A DNA stretch of 64,000 bases, from contig QQVP01000119.1 of the NCBI GenBank assembly GCA_003389215.1, positions 372,001-436,000 of the forward strand. The letters are read 5' to 3'. Positions 43,576 to 52,001 of the stretch are shown here, one piece after another; the stretch's first letter is position 1; every line of letters begins with the position of its first letter. The position numbers were made by a program, and so were the translations under genes. Origin of the DNA: Planctomycetota bacterium (lineage in GTDB: Bacteria > Planctomycetota > Planctomycetia > Pirellulales > UBA7805). The notes below the pieces were generated by a model. The model was not told where the DNA came from. It did not search any database and saw nothing but the letters and a program-made list of their open reading frames with translations.

Positions 43576-45054
43576 ATGGTGGTCGGACCGCTCCGCAACG
43601 TGTTTCAGCTGAATGCCTTGGGCCCTGCGCCCAAAGCCTTGGCGGACTGTCGTGCGCACCTGCAACAGAATCCCGATGACTTGGAGGCCGTGGCACTGCT
43701 TTGCCAGCTTCTTGACCGTCAGGGAGATCGTGAGCAGGCCATTCATCAAATGGAAGCTGCGGCGGGCCTCGTATTAACCGACCCCGAGGATTACCTCACG
43801 CTGGCGGAAACGGCCGAGAGTCTCGGTGAGTTCACGCGGAGTCGGGAGCTCGCGCAGCGAGGCTTGTGTCTCGATTCCCGGCACGCGGGTCTGCGGAATC
43901 ACTTGGCGTCGTCATGCATCGACCTGGGACACTTCGACGAAGCGCTGCGCCATCTAAGAGCCGTTTTGAATCATCATCCAGATTCAGTGGCCGCATTCAA
44001 AATGCTGGCCGACCTGGCTTCGCAGCGTCTGTACTCGTTCAGCCGCGGCGAGCTCGACCGCATCGTAGAGCTGATCGAGGACAGACGCACCTCGCAGGAA
44101 GATGCCTGTGTGCTTGCGTTTGCCCATGCGGTAATTCTCGAAACGCAGGAACACCATGCCGAAGCTTTTTCTCAGTACCAACGTGCAAATCAGCTTCAGC
44201 GGACGCTCTTCCAGAAGGCAGGGTTGCGATTCGACGCCGAACCGTTTTGTGGTTTCGTCGATGCGAATATCCAGTATTTCACGGCCGACGTCGTGCATGA
44301 GCTGAGTGCTTGGGGAGACCCTTCACAAACTCCGGTGTTTGTCATCGGCATGCCACGCAGTGGTACCTCGCTCGTCGAACAGATCCTGGCCGCCCATCCA
44401 CATGCTGCGGGCGCCGGTGAGTCACCGGAGATCGCGCGGATTGCCAGTGATCTCTCCCACATCGCCAAATCGAACCGCCCCTATCCGCAGTGTCTGTCCG
44501 ATTGCGATCGGCAAACCATTCAAGCGGCCGCCCATCGATACCTGGACCGTCTTGGTTGGGGTCGTAGTGGCGCCGAGAGGGTCGTCGACAAGATGATCAT
44601 GAATTTTATTTACTTGGGCTTGATTCATATTCTGTTTCCGCAGGCACGTGTAATTCACTGCCAGCGTGACCCCAAGGACGTCTGTTTGTCTTGCTATTTT
44701 TGCAGCTTCGGTTCCATCCACTGGGCCTCACGGCTCCAGGACATCGGAGTGGTCTACCGAGAATATCAGCGACTGATGCGTCACTGGCGGGCTGTGTTGC
44801 CGCTGCGCTGCCTGGAGCTTCGCTACGAGGATTTGGTGAGGAATCCGGATGCGGGCACTCGCCGCTTGCTCGATTTCTGTGAACTACCCTGGGACGATCA
44901 ATGCCGTGACTTTTTCAAGCGAGAAGGGACGGTTCGCACCGGGAGTCGCGTCCAGGTCCGACAGCCTATCTACACGTCCTCCATTGACCGCTGGAAAAAC
45001 TACGAGCGATTTCTGTCCCCGCTGGAATCCTGGCTGCCGAGTTCCGATGATTGA
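43576..45054 (+). CDS. TPR-sulfotransferase
   Basis: 492 residues from ATG 43576. TPR-like repeats cover residues 15-200 (ALLCQLLDRQGDREQAIHQM, AETAESLGEFTRSRELAQRG, ASSCIDLGHFDEALRHLRAV). The C-terminal half is a sulfotransferase: the PAPS 5'-phosphosulfate loop is FVIGMPRSGTSLVEQILAAH and the 3'-phosphate motif is RVIHCQRDPKDVCLSCYF. It would move sulfate from PAPS to a hydroxyl. The cores contain conserved Tyr (YKSIL), so tyrosine O-sulfation of the peptide is a testable idea. TPR-sulfotransferases also act on glycans, so this is not certain. Confidence 0.85.
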   Translation: MVVGPLRNVFQLNALGPAPKALADCRAHLQQNPDDLEAVALLCQLLDRQGDREQAIHQMEAAAGLVLTDPEDYLTLAETAESLGEFTRSRELAQRGLCLDSRHAGLRNHLASSCIDLGHFDEALRHLRAVLNHHPDSVAAFKMLADLASQRLYSFSRGELDRIVELIEDRRTSQEDACVLAFAHAVILETQEHHAEAFSQYQRANQLQRTLFQKAGLRFDAEPFCGFVDANIQYFTADVVHELSAWGDPSQTPVFVIGMPRSGTSLVEQILAAHPHAAGAGESPEIARIASDLSHIAKSNRPYPQCLSDCDRQTIQAAAHRYLDRLGWGRSGAERVVDKMIMNFIYLGLIHILFPQARVIHCQRDPKDVCLSCYFCSFGSIHWASRLQDIGVVYREYQRLMRHWRAVLPLRCLELRYEDLVRNPDAGTRRLLDFCELPWDDQCRDFFKREGTVRTGSRVQVRQPIYTSSIDRWKNYERFLSPLESWLPSSDD

Positions 45055-45222
45055 GCCGAAACGTGGGCACTCAAGACAAGCCTCCGGGTCCCGGGCTACC
45101 GGTGATTCAGCTGCCACGCAGGGTCGGGTTGGAGAAGGCGCACGTGTTGCTCCTTCTCTTGCCGTGCCGGACCCGAAACCTGCAGCGGACGTTATTCTGC
45201 GAAACGCCCGGAGGCAGATAGA

Positions 45223-45933
45223 ATGCGTGTGAGACTTGCAAACTCGGAAGACCTGGGGCAAGGTGACTTGATGAACGACGACGATCGAGGGCTGGGATTG
45301 CACCCCGGCGACAAGCACTACCGTGCCTATGTCGGACACCCGTCCCGTTACGACGTGCTTACAGGACAGCAATTTGGCCTGCTGACCAGCTACGGTTTGA
45401 GAGAGCATCACCGCGTGTGTGACATCGGCTGCGGGAGTCTGCGGCTGGGTCGTGTCCTCATGCCCTTCCTGCTGCCTGGCAACTACTTCGGTATCGAGCC
45501 CAACGAGTGGTTGATTCAAGAGGGTGTCGAGAAAGAGTGCGGAGAAGATCTGGTGCGCATCAAGCGCCCCGTCTTCTACCACGGCGAAGACTTTCAGGTG
45601 TCTCGATTCAGGGTGACATTCGAGTTTGTGATTGCCCACTCGATCTTTACGCACGCCACGATGGGGCAGATCCGCCAGTGCCTGCGAGAGGTGAGCGCTT
45701 GCCTGTCGTCGGGGGGGCAGTTTTTCGCCACGTTCCAGCCCGCCGAGCACGACCACCTAGGCGAAGCGTGGCACTATCCGTCTTGTTGCGGCTATCGGTA
45801 CGAAACGATCCGGGCCTTGGCCAAGGAGTCCGATCTGACGTGTGATCAGGTGGAGTGGCCCCATCCCGAGTTTCAGGAATGGCTGAGGCTCACTCACCCC
45901 GAGTCAGCGGCGAGGCGACGAGAAGAGAACTGA
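45223..45933 (+). CDS. class I SAM-dependent methyltransferase
   Basis: 236 residues, ATG 45223 with GGAGG 8 bases upstream. The SAM-binding motif I is HRVCDIGCGSLRLGRVLMPF, followed by an acidic motif II (YFGIEPNEWL) and a motif near FEFVIAHSIFTHATMGQIRQ typical of small-molecule methyltransferases. Substrate not visible. Located between the sulfotransferase and the second YcaO on the same strand, so likely a peptide-tailoring enzyme (N-, O- or S-methylation). Confidence 0.8.
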   Translation: MRVRLANSEDLGQGDLMNDDDRGLGLHPGDKHYRAYVGHPSRYDVLTGQQFGLLTSYGLREHHRVCDIGCGSLRLGRVLMPFLLPGNYFGIEPNEWLIQEGVEKECGEDLVRIKRPVFYHGEDFQVSRFRVTFEFVIAHSIFTHATMGQIRQCLREVSACLSSGGQFFATFQPAEHDHLGEAWHYPSCCGYRYETIRALAKESDLTCDQVEWPHPEFQEWLRLTHPESAARRREEN

Positions 45934-46128
45934 CGTCGACCACGGCGAACGCCGAGAAGATCTCGCCGACCCGAACGCCCAGTCCAAACCCAGGCTTCGC
46001 CGATCAGGCCACTTCCGAGAACCCAGAACTTCGACATGCAAACCGTTCCTGTTCGAGATGATCGCGGCCCGCTCCCGCGTGCCCTCAACGCATTCAATCC
46101 ATGCGCGTTGTGAAGTAAGGCCAGACCG

Positions 46129-47301
46129 ATGTCCCTTGTCGCGCAATATCGAACCGGAACGCAGCGACTGGTCTGCCCGGAGCGGACACTCCGGCGCATC
46201 TCGCCGCACCTCGAGGCAATCGGGATTACGCGTTGCGCGGATGTCACGCGACTCGATACCGACATGGGCGTGCCGACTTACTGTGCCATTCGACCTGGCG
46301 CTCGGTGGCTGCAGGTCTCCAACGGCAAGGGGATTTCTGTAGCAGCCGCAAAGGCATCCGCGCTCATGGAGGCGATCGAAGTCCATCACGCGGAGTCTCC
46401 GGCCGAGGAACGGCTTTGCCGCGCGAGTCGCAACGAAATGATCGACGCCGGACGGCGGATTTTGGAGCCTATGCGGGCCGACGGTTTCCGCGCCGGCTTC
46501 TACACGCATGACTTTCGCATCCAGTGGACGATGGCAGAGGCAATCCCGGGTGGCGAAAGTGTCTGGGTGCCCGCCGCGGCCGTGTACCTTTGCGACGATC
46601 CGACCGTTCACTCGATCACGACGAACGGCTTGGCCAGCGGCAATCACCCGGTTGAGGCCTCCCTGCACGCGCTCTACGAATTGTTGGAACGCGATGTCCT
46701 CGCCGGCATCGTCGAGAACGGACGACTAAAGATCGCCGAGCGTTGCCAGGCCATCGACACGACAACCGTTGACAATACCACCCTGGCAGAGATCCTCGAC
46801 AAGATCCAAACGGCCGACAATCGGCTCATTCTGATGTATCTTCCCAGCCAGATTCCGGTGCATACCTTCTGGGCGGTCTTGCTGAATCACGATTCGAGTT
46901 GCGCCGTCACGAGCCTGAACATTGGACTGGGAACGCACGCGAACCTCGAGGTTGCCGCGGCCCGCGCTGTCACAGAGTCGGTTCAGTCGCGGCTAACCGC
47001 AGTCCAGGGTGCTCGGGAGGACATCATCAACAAGCCGGTCTACGGGCGAAGCGGCGTCCGGTCGAGTCGTGCCTATCAGTACTTTCGCGATTTGAAATGC
47101 ACCACAAATTGGCTCGATTTGCTGGCCCGGGCCCGCCAACCCTCGGACGATTTGAAGCAGGAATTCGATTGGCTGGTGGCGGAGCTGCACCGCTGCGGTC
47201 ATGGTCCCGTTTTGCGGTGCGACCTGACTCGGCGGGAGTTTGGGATCCCCGTCGTCAAGCTAATTGTGCCGTCGCTACGTTTGAACCGTCGCTTGGTTTA
47301 G
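46129..47301 (+). CDS. YcaO-domain protein 2
   Basis: 390 residues from ATG 46129, with TAAGG upstream. It aligns along its length with YcaO 1: TQRLVCPERTLRRISPHLEA, VSNGKGISVAAAKASALMEA, then ITTNGLASGNHPVEASLHAL. Both ATP-binding regions look intact, so it is not a decayed copy. Two YcaO enzymes with one TfuA suggests either two modified positions or a two-component enzyme. The gene ends just before a transposase remnant and is the last recognisable member of the peptide locus. Confidence 0.85.
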   Translation: MSLVAQYRTGTQRLVCPERTLRRISPHLEAIGITRCADVTRLDTDMGVPTYCAIRPGARWLQVSNGKGISVAAAKASALMEAIEVHHAESPAEERLCRASRNEMIDAGRRILEPMRADGFRAGFYTHDFRIQWTMAEAIPGGESVWVPAAAVYLCDDPTVHSITTNGLASGNHPVEASLHALYELLERDVLAGIVENGRLKIAERCQAIDTTTVDNTTLAEILDKIQTADNRLILMYLPSQIPVHTFWAVLLNHDSSCAVTSLNIGLGTHANLEVAAARAVTESVQSRLTAVQGAREDIINKPVYGRSGVRSSRAYQYFRDLKCTTNWLDLLARARQPSDDLKQEFDWLVAELHRCGHGPVLRCDLTRREFGIPVVKLIVPSLRLNRRLV

Positions 47302-47379
47302 AACGCTCTCGTTCTACGAGGCCCAGGAGATTCTGTTGCGACATGAAAAGACTCCTGGAGAAAGGTAATGGGTTCTCCA

Positions 47380-47885
47380 CCCCGGCGATCAGCTCCTTGC
47401 GGCCATCGGCGGTGGCTCCCATCACGACCAGAATACTCTGCTTTTTATTGGCATCGTCCTCCAATCGCACTTTGACATGGATGCCGTCGGCCCAGACGTA
47501 GACGTACTGCTTCTCGCTCAAGTCGCGTCGGCACCACTCGTCGTATTCGTCGGCCCACTGCTGTTTGAGACACACGACGACGTTGGCGCTGAGGCCGACG
47601 GCCTTCTCACCTACGATCGCTTGCAAGGCTTCTTGAGAGTCGCCCGTCGAGACGCCTTTGAGGTACAGCCAGGGGATCGACTCTTCGATCGCGTCGGCGC
47701 GCCGCAGGTAGGCGGGCAGCACACTGGGCGTGAACTGCACGCGATCGCTCGGGTTCGGCGAGTTGTCGCGGACCCGGCCCTGTTGGACCTTCAGCCTGCC
47801 AGCGCCGGTGAGGATCTCTCTCCGGCAGGCTGCCGTTCTTGACCACCAGTCGATGGCCTTCCGTGTCGCGGCGATCTTGATGCCT
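47380..47885 (-). pseudogene. IS256-family transposase remnant
   Basis: Reverse-strand fragments of an IS256 (mutator-type) transposase. GHRLVVKNGSLPER is read in one frame, and EILTGAGRLKVQQGRVRDNS, then LPAYLRRADAIEESIPWLYL and YVYVWADGIHVKVRLEDDAN, in another. The frames change in the run CTCTCTC at 47814-47822, consistent with loss of two bases. Homology stops at KELIAG (about 47380), so the catalytic C-terminal part is gone, as is the N-terminus. No inverted repeats were found. It lies between the peptide locus and the RNA-repair island and may mark an insertion boundary. Confidence 0.75.
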
Positions 47886-47918
47886 GTCGATGATGCTGGG
47901 GGCGCTAACGCCTATTAA

Positions 47919-48680
47919 TCACTCCACCGCCTCCAACATCTGCACCGGCACGTAAAACTTGGCGTAATGTTTCCCATCCGAGTACCGCTGGCCTCGGCGG
48001 TCTTCGACTAGCACCGTAGCCCGCTTGTTAATTCTGTTGACGACGCCCGTGTGCTCCTCTCCATCGAATCGGAATCGCACCACCATCCCTGGCTTGATGC
48101 CAAATTGAACCAGCGCCTTTTCCTTCGGTGTGATGAGTTGATGCTTGTTCTCCGTATGGCCGAAGAATCGACGAGTGATCGAGTGAAAGCGAGGCTTTGA
48201 GCAGCTTGATTTCTCCCACACCACCATCTCGATCAGGTGGACAAGTTCGTGTTCCATGATCCGTTGGAGTGCATCCAGGCGATCACGGCAGACTATGCCA
48301 CTGCCAGAGATGGGACGATGATCTTTTCCGTCAAAACACCCAAATAGAATGGCTGTCGAGACACTAATCTCGTAGCACTCTTTTTCGTTCTTTTTGCCGA
48401 TGTAGTGGACCGTCTTGCCACCGGAACTCGTCATCCGCTTCGAGAGACCGAAGTGCAACGGGATGGTGCCCAGCGTGTTCTTAATCTGTCCATCGAAGAA
48501 CTGCCTGTCGTATTCAGCGAACAGCAACGCCAAATCGGTGGGATGAATCTTGGTGAAGTTGGGTTTGTCGATGTACTTCGATTTGCTCAACAGGAGGGCG
48601 TGAATTCGCTTCGTGCGAGCCGCAATGTCGTCAGCATCGAGCGTGGTTGATTCGACAATGTGGAGAAGGTTCGCAGGCAT
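47919..48680 (-). CDS. SprT-like zinc metalloprotease
   Basis: 253 residues. HPTDLALLFAEYDRQFFDGQ and the zinc motif MEHELVHLIEMVVWEKSSCS, followed by HSITRRFFGH, place it in the SprT/Spartan-like group. In eukaryotes Spartan removes proteins crosslinked to DNA; bacterial SprT-like roles are poorly known. A C-terminal region after residue 190 (VVRFRFDGEEHTGVVNRINK) may be a small beta-barrel. It precedes the HD and RtcB genes on the same strand but is separated from them by 500 bases. Confidence 0.65.
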   Translation of the reverse strand: MPANLLHIVESTTLDADDIAARTKRIHALLLSKSKYIDKPNFTKIHPTDLALLFAEYDRQFFDGQIKNTLGTIPLHFGLSKRMTSSGGKTVHYIGKKNEKECYEISVSTAILFGCFDGKDHRPISGSGIVCRDRLDALQRIMEHELVHLIEMVVWEKSSCSKPRFHSITRRFFGHTENKHQLITPKEKALVQFGIKPGMVVRFRFDGEEHTGVVNRINKRATVLVEDRRGQRYSDGKHYAKFYVPVQMLEAVE

Positions 48681-48780
48681 TTGTCATCCGTTACCAGAGT
48701 GGGCTTGTTTGCCAATATCGATTCTACCGGCTTGGCAACTGATGTAAGTCCGCGTTTGTACGGCATGGAAGATTATAACG

Positions 48781-48900
48781 ATGCAGCTTTTGCCGCAGGA
48801 TGCCGAGCAATTCTTCGAATGTCACCGTTCGTTGATGTGCTATATCGACGAACGACTACACGTCGTTCCCGACAAGGCACATACAAGAGGTGCGCTGTGC
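48781..48900 (+). pseudogene. possible N-terminal gene fragment
   Basis: A short forward stretch with protein-like composition (MQLLPQDAEQFFECHRSLMC then YIDERLHVVPD) runs into the hairpin at 48932. Nothing downstream continues it, so if real it is a truncated gene. I do not recognise the family. The rest of 48681-48930 holds nothing else I can support. Confidence 0.3.
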
Positions 48901-48931
48901 GGGATTTGTGCGGGGTGGCGATTGACCAAAG

Positions 48932-48967
48932 AAAAAGGACTTACGCCTCATCGGCGCAAGTCCTTTT
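48932..48967. terminator. bidirectional terminator-like hairpin
   Basis: AAAAGGACTT-A-CGCC pairs with GGCG-C-AAGTCCTTTT (48933-48967): a 14-bp stem with one internal mismatch and A/T flanks on both sides, so it can stop transcripts in both directions. Confidence 0.7.
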
Positions 48968-48974
48968 GTAGGCA

Positions 48975-49181
48975 ATGGCCGAGGAGGGGCTCGAACGATC
49001 GGCGTTTTCCCTGAGGAAGAACGCCTTCGACGCCGATTGCGCTGCAAAAAGCGCTGCACTCGTCCGATTGTCGCCCGAATTGGATGTCAAAATCAAGGCA
49101 TGGCTGGAGCTTTGTCCGATCGAGCTTACGGAACAACAGGTAGTGGACCTGCTGAAGTCGCTCGAACTGAAATTCACGTAG
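48975..49181 (+). CDS. small hypothetical protein
   Basis: 68 codons from ATG 48975. The second half (PELDVKIKAWLELCPIELTE, QQVVDLLKSLELKFT) has the pattern of amphipathic helices and normal codon use. There is no good ribosome-binding site. The first 20 codons lie over a sequence that, read on the reverse strand, resembles the 3' end of a tRNA. I do not recognise it. Confidence 0.35.
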   Translation: MAEEGLERSAFSLRKNAFDADCAAKSAALVRLSPELDVKIKAWLELCPIELTEQQVVDLLKSLELKFT

Positions 49182-49205
49182 CCTCGCCGAGCAGTCAATA
49201 GACGC

Positions 49206-49775
49206 CTAATCAACAGACCGCTTTGCCAGTCCCAGCGCGACGGCGAACCCGATCATCGCGTCGATGACGAACTGAATGTGCTCGTCCAAGTCCACGCCCA
49301 AATCCGCCGCCCCGCGCACGATGTCCTCCCGGCTGACGTTGGCGGCAAAACTTTTCTGCTTCATCTTCTTCTTCACGCTCTTGGCCTTCATCCCCCTTAT
49401 CCCCTGGGGCCGGACCATGGCCACGGCCGTGCAGAAGCCGGCCAGCTCGTCGCAGGCGTACAGGGCCTTATCCATGAGCGAGACCCGTGGGCAGTCCGCC
49501 AGGTAGTCGGCGTGCGACTTGATTGCGTAGATCACATCCTCGGGATAACCGCGCGCGGCCAAGATCTCGGCGCCCTTGAGAGGGTGGTCCGGGGCATTCG
49601 GCCAGCGCTCGTAGTCGAAGTCGTGCAGCAGGCCGACAATGCCCCACTTCTCTTCGTCCTCGCCGAATTTCCGCGCATAGGCCCGCATCGCCGCCTCGAC
49701 CGCCAGCATGTGCTTCCGGAGGCTGTCGCTCTCGGTGTACTCGCAAAGCAGGGCGTAGGCGTCGTCTCGGTGCAT
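49206..49775 (-). CDS. HD-domain hydrolase
   Basis: 189 residues. HD-superfamily features: SLRKHMLAVEAAMRAYARKF, then GLLHDFDYERWPNAPDHPLK (the His-Asp pair), and AIKSHADYLADCPRVSLMDK. Such proteins are metal-dependent phosphohydrolases; close relatives annotated as HDIG proteins are often stand-alone. No partner genes make the substrate clear. It lies 330 bases downstream of rtcB on the same strand, so a link with nucleotide or RNA-end metabolism is possible but unproven. Confidence 0.8.
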   Translation of the reverse strand: MHRDDAYALLCEYTESDSLRKHMLAVEAAMRAYARKFGEDEEKWGIVGLLHDFDYERWPNAPDHPLKGAEILAARGYPEDVIYAIKSHADYLADCPRVSLMDKALYACDELAGFCTAVAMVRPQGIRGMKAKSVKKKMKQKSFAANVSREDIVRGAADLGVDLDEHIQFVIDAMIGFAVALGLAKRSVD

Positions 49776-50104
49776 GGTTCAAGGGCTCTTCAGTGCAGGA
49801 GGAGCCATTCTATCCCGCTGCGCTGCGGTTCGTTAGGACCGGTGGGACCCATAACGGCGCCAGCTTCCCAAAGTCATCTGTTGATCCACAAGCACACCGG
49901 CAGACGGCAAAGCCCGGCGGCCTTCGCGCCTACCTTCGCTGAAGACCGGCCGTTCGACTCCGGCTGATCTTGCCGCTACTCAATTCGTCTACCGTCCATG
50001 GTCATAACTGAGAGCTTTCCTGGTTGAGCACAGAGATACGGTCGGTTCTCCAAATCCTTTGTGTCGGGCTGTTTGTTCAATGCCGCCTACCAATACAGCG
50101 ACAT
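49776..50104. other. gap between rtcB and the HD-domain gene
   Basis: No gene seen. Near 49900-49965 there is a stretch with tRNA-like words (GGCAGACGGCAAAGC and GGCCGTTCGACTCCGGC), but it lacks a matching acceptor stem. It may be a relic of a tRNA related to those in the array. Confidence 0.35.
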
Positions 50105-51250
50105 TCACACGCCTTTGTAACACAACAACGGTCGCAACTCACGTATGATCCGCGTCAGTTCTTTCTGTGCCCGCATGACCAAGCGGATATCCTTGTATGC
50201 CGCCGGGGCTTCATCGCGGAGCGCATCGGCGCGACGGTGATCGTACCAGATGCCGTCGAGTTGGTGACGAAGCTGTTTCCTGCTGACCGACTTCTTGGCC
50301 TCGGTACGACTTAGCCTGCGACCGGCACCATGTGAGCTTGAGCAGAGCGACTGCTCACAGCCCCGGCCTGCGACGTGATAGCTCGTCGTGCCCATAGAGC
50401 CAGGAATGATGCCCGGGTCATCGAGCTGAGCGGACTGGGCACCCTTTCGATGGACCCAGAGCTGCTGGCCAAAGTGGTCTTCCCGCCGGACGTGGTTGTG
50501 GTTGGCGTGAATAAGAGATTCGCGACCCACGCCGACTCCGAAGAGGTCGAGCATCAAGCCCGCTACGCCGTCGATAATGGCGAGGCGATTCATCTCGGCG
50601 TACTGCTCTGCCCAAGCAACATCGGCGAGGTAGGCACGACCCTCGTCCGTCTCGGAATCAAAGTGAGGAAGACCTGCCGATGGTCGTTGTACCCGATCAA
50701 GATGATGAGCCGTAATGGCTTGGCCCATGGCACGAGAACCGCTGTGGACCATGAGCCAGAGCTGTCCATTCTGATCAGCTTGGAACTCCAAGAAGTGGTT
50801 GCCCCGGCCGAGCGTACCAAGCTGAACGCGACCGTCGCGCCGTTTACGTTTATCGAGCCGGGAATCGCTCAGTGGTTCACTGTCCAGATCATCTGGTAAC
50901 CGCTCGGGCATCGTCGCCGCCGAATGCTTGTTGCTAGGTACCCCCTGATACAAGCCCGCGAGTACCCGAGCGGCTGCGCTTTCATCGCTCAGCAGATCGG
51001 CGTCCGCATCGAACCGGATGGCCGCCATGCCGCAGCCGATGTCGCTACCGACAGCAGACGGATAGATCAACCGCGACGTGGCAATGACCGTGCCGATACA
51101 GACATCCTTTGCTAGATGGACATCTGGCATGACCGCGACATGCTGCACATCATCAGCGCAAGCCAGACGTTCGATCGACTTGTTGACATCGGATGGCATC
51201 GGTTCCGCGAGCCACGCGGCAATCTTCGCTTTTGGATGTAGCGCACTCAT
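50105..51250 (-). CDS. rtcB: RNA-splicing ligase RtcB
   Basis: 381 residues. RtcB joins RNA ends with 2',3'-cyclic phosphate or 3'-phosphate to 5'-OH, using GTP and Mn2+. All landmark motifs are present: VGSDIGCGMAAIRF, QLGTLGRGNHFLEF, MVHSGSRAMG, IHANHNHV, HRKGAQSA, PGSMGTTSYHV and SSSHGAGRRLSR, including the guanylylated His of SHGAGR. The start overlaps the stop of the RbfA-like gene (ATGA, 51247-51250). There is no archease or RtcR here. Next to a 6-kb tRNA array its natural substrates may be cleaved, or even permuted, tRNAs. Confidence 0.93.
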   Translation of the reverse strand: MSALHPKAKIAAWLAEPMPSDVNKSIERLACADDVQHVAVMPDVHLAKDVCIGTVIATSRLIYPSAVGSDIGCGMAAIRFDADADLLSDESAAARVLAGLYQGVPSNKHSAATMPERLPDDLDSEPLSDSRLDKRKRRDGRVQLGTLGRGNHFLEFQADQNGQLWLMVHSGSRAMGQAITAHHLDRVQRPSAGLPHFDSETDEGRAYLADVAWAEQYAEMNRLAIIDGVAGLMLDLFGVGVGRESLIHANHNHVRREDHFGQQLWVHRKGAQSAQLDDPGIIPGSMGTTSYHVAGRGCEQSLCSSSHGAGRRLSRTEAKKSVSRKQLRHQLDGIWYDHRRADALRDEAPAAYKDIRLVMRAQKELTRIIRELRPLLCYKGV

Positions 51251-51681
51251 GGCTGCACCTCCTCACCCCCTTCGGGACCGATAAGATGAAACACGAGCTT
51301 CGGCGCCCGTTTCCGCGTGATAGCGGCGGCCACCTCACACCTCAGTCTGCCCGCGACCATCGCCAACCGGTCAAGCACTTTTTGGGCGTGGACCTGTCCT
51401 CTAGGTATATCGGCGCGCAATGCAACGGCAAGCTGCGATGCGTCCGGCGCAGGAACGACCGAGACGACCTGCAAGTTGTGTAGCAGCTCGTCGTCGAAGT
51501 CGCCCGCCAGCACGAGACCGAGCGTCTCGGCCACCTGATTGCAGAGCTGGATTGCTTTGCGGTTCTTGTTGTCACGCGATTGTCTGGTCTTGAAAAATTC
51601 GCGAGGGTCCACGCCGTCGTCTTCGTGGATCTCGCCACAGTGCGCGAGCATCTGCTCGCGCATACGCTTGCTGAGTGTCAT
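51247..51681 (-). CDS. RbfA-like protein
   Basis: 144 residues from ATG 51681 (a GTG four codons upstream is also possible). The stretch NRKAIQLCNQVAETLGLVLA, LHNLQVVSVVPAPDASQLAV and VAGRLRCEVAAAITRKRAPK resembles RbfA, the 30S maturation factor that binds the 3' minor domain region of 16S rRNA. The similarity is to the KH-like core. Translationally coupled to rtcB by a 4-base overlap, so it may help RtcB meet or release RNA. That role is inferred. Confidence 0.6.
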   Translation of the reverse strand: MTLSKRMREQMLAHCGEIHEDDGVDPREFFKTRQSRDNKNRKAIQLCNQVAETLGLVLAGDFDDELLHNLQVVSVVPAPDASQLAVALRADIPRGQVHAQKVLDRLAMVAGRLRCEVAAAITRKRAPKLVFHLIGPEGGEEVQP

Positions 51682-52001
51682 ATCTACTCTCACAGGTAAG
51701 GTGATGACGGCGCATGGATAGCGCCGACAAACTGATCGCCAAAGAAACGTCAGCGGATAGTGAGAGCCTGGCCCTGCTGGGCCAGCAGAAGAGTTACCCC
51801 AAACGAGCGCGCAGGCTCAACGACACAGATGTGCAAGCTCGGGATTGCATCGTCGGCCTCCTTTGGGGCAAGAGGTAAAGATTGCCACTACTCGTACTCG
51901 GCAAGATTAGTATCGACCGGACGCCAAGTCAAGTTGAGCCCGCCGGCCCCGGGCAATCATCACGACACGCATGCTGGCAGAAAGGTTCGCTATCGAGATC
52001 T
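51682..52001. other. gap upstream of the RbfA-like/rtcB pair
   Basis: Contains a short hairpin (CTGGCC / GGCCAG, 51768-51785) and presumably the promoter of the reverse-strand pair. No gene seen. Confidence 0.35.

Noticed and set aside
48975..49060. Complete reverse-strand tRNA at the small hypothetical gene
   Set aside because: Only the 3' end resembles a tRNA; the T-stem 5' side and the 5' acceptor are missing.
49900..49970. tRNA gene upstream of the HD-domain gene
   Set aside because: A T-arm-like segment is present, but acceptor and anticodon stems do not pair; at most a relic.
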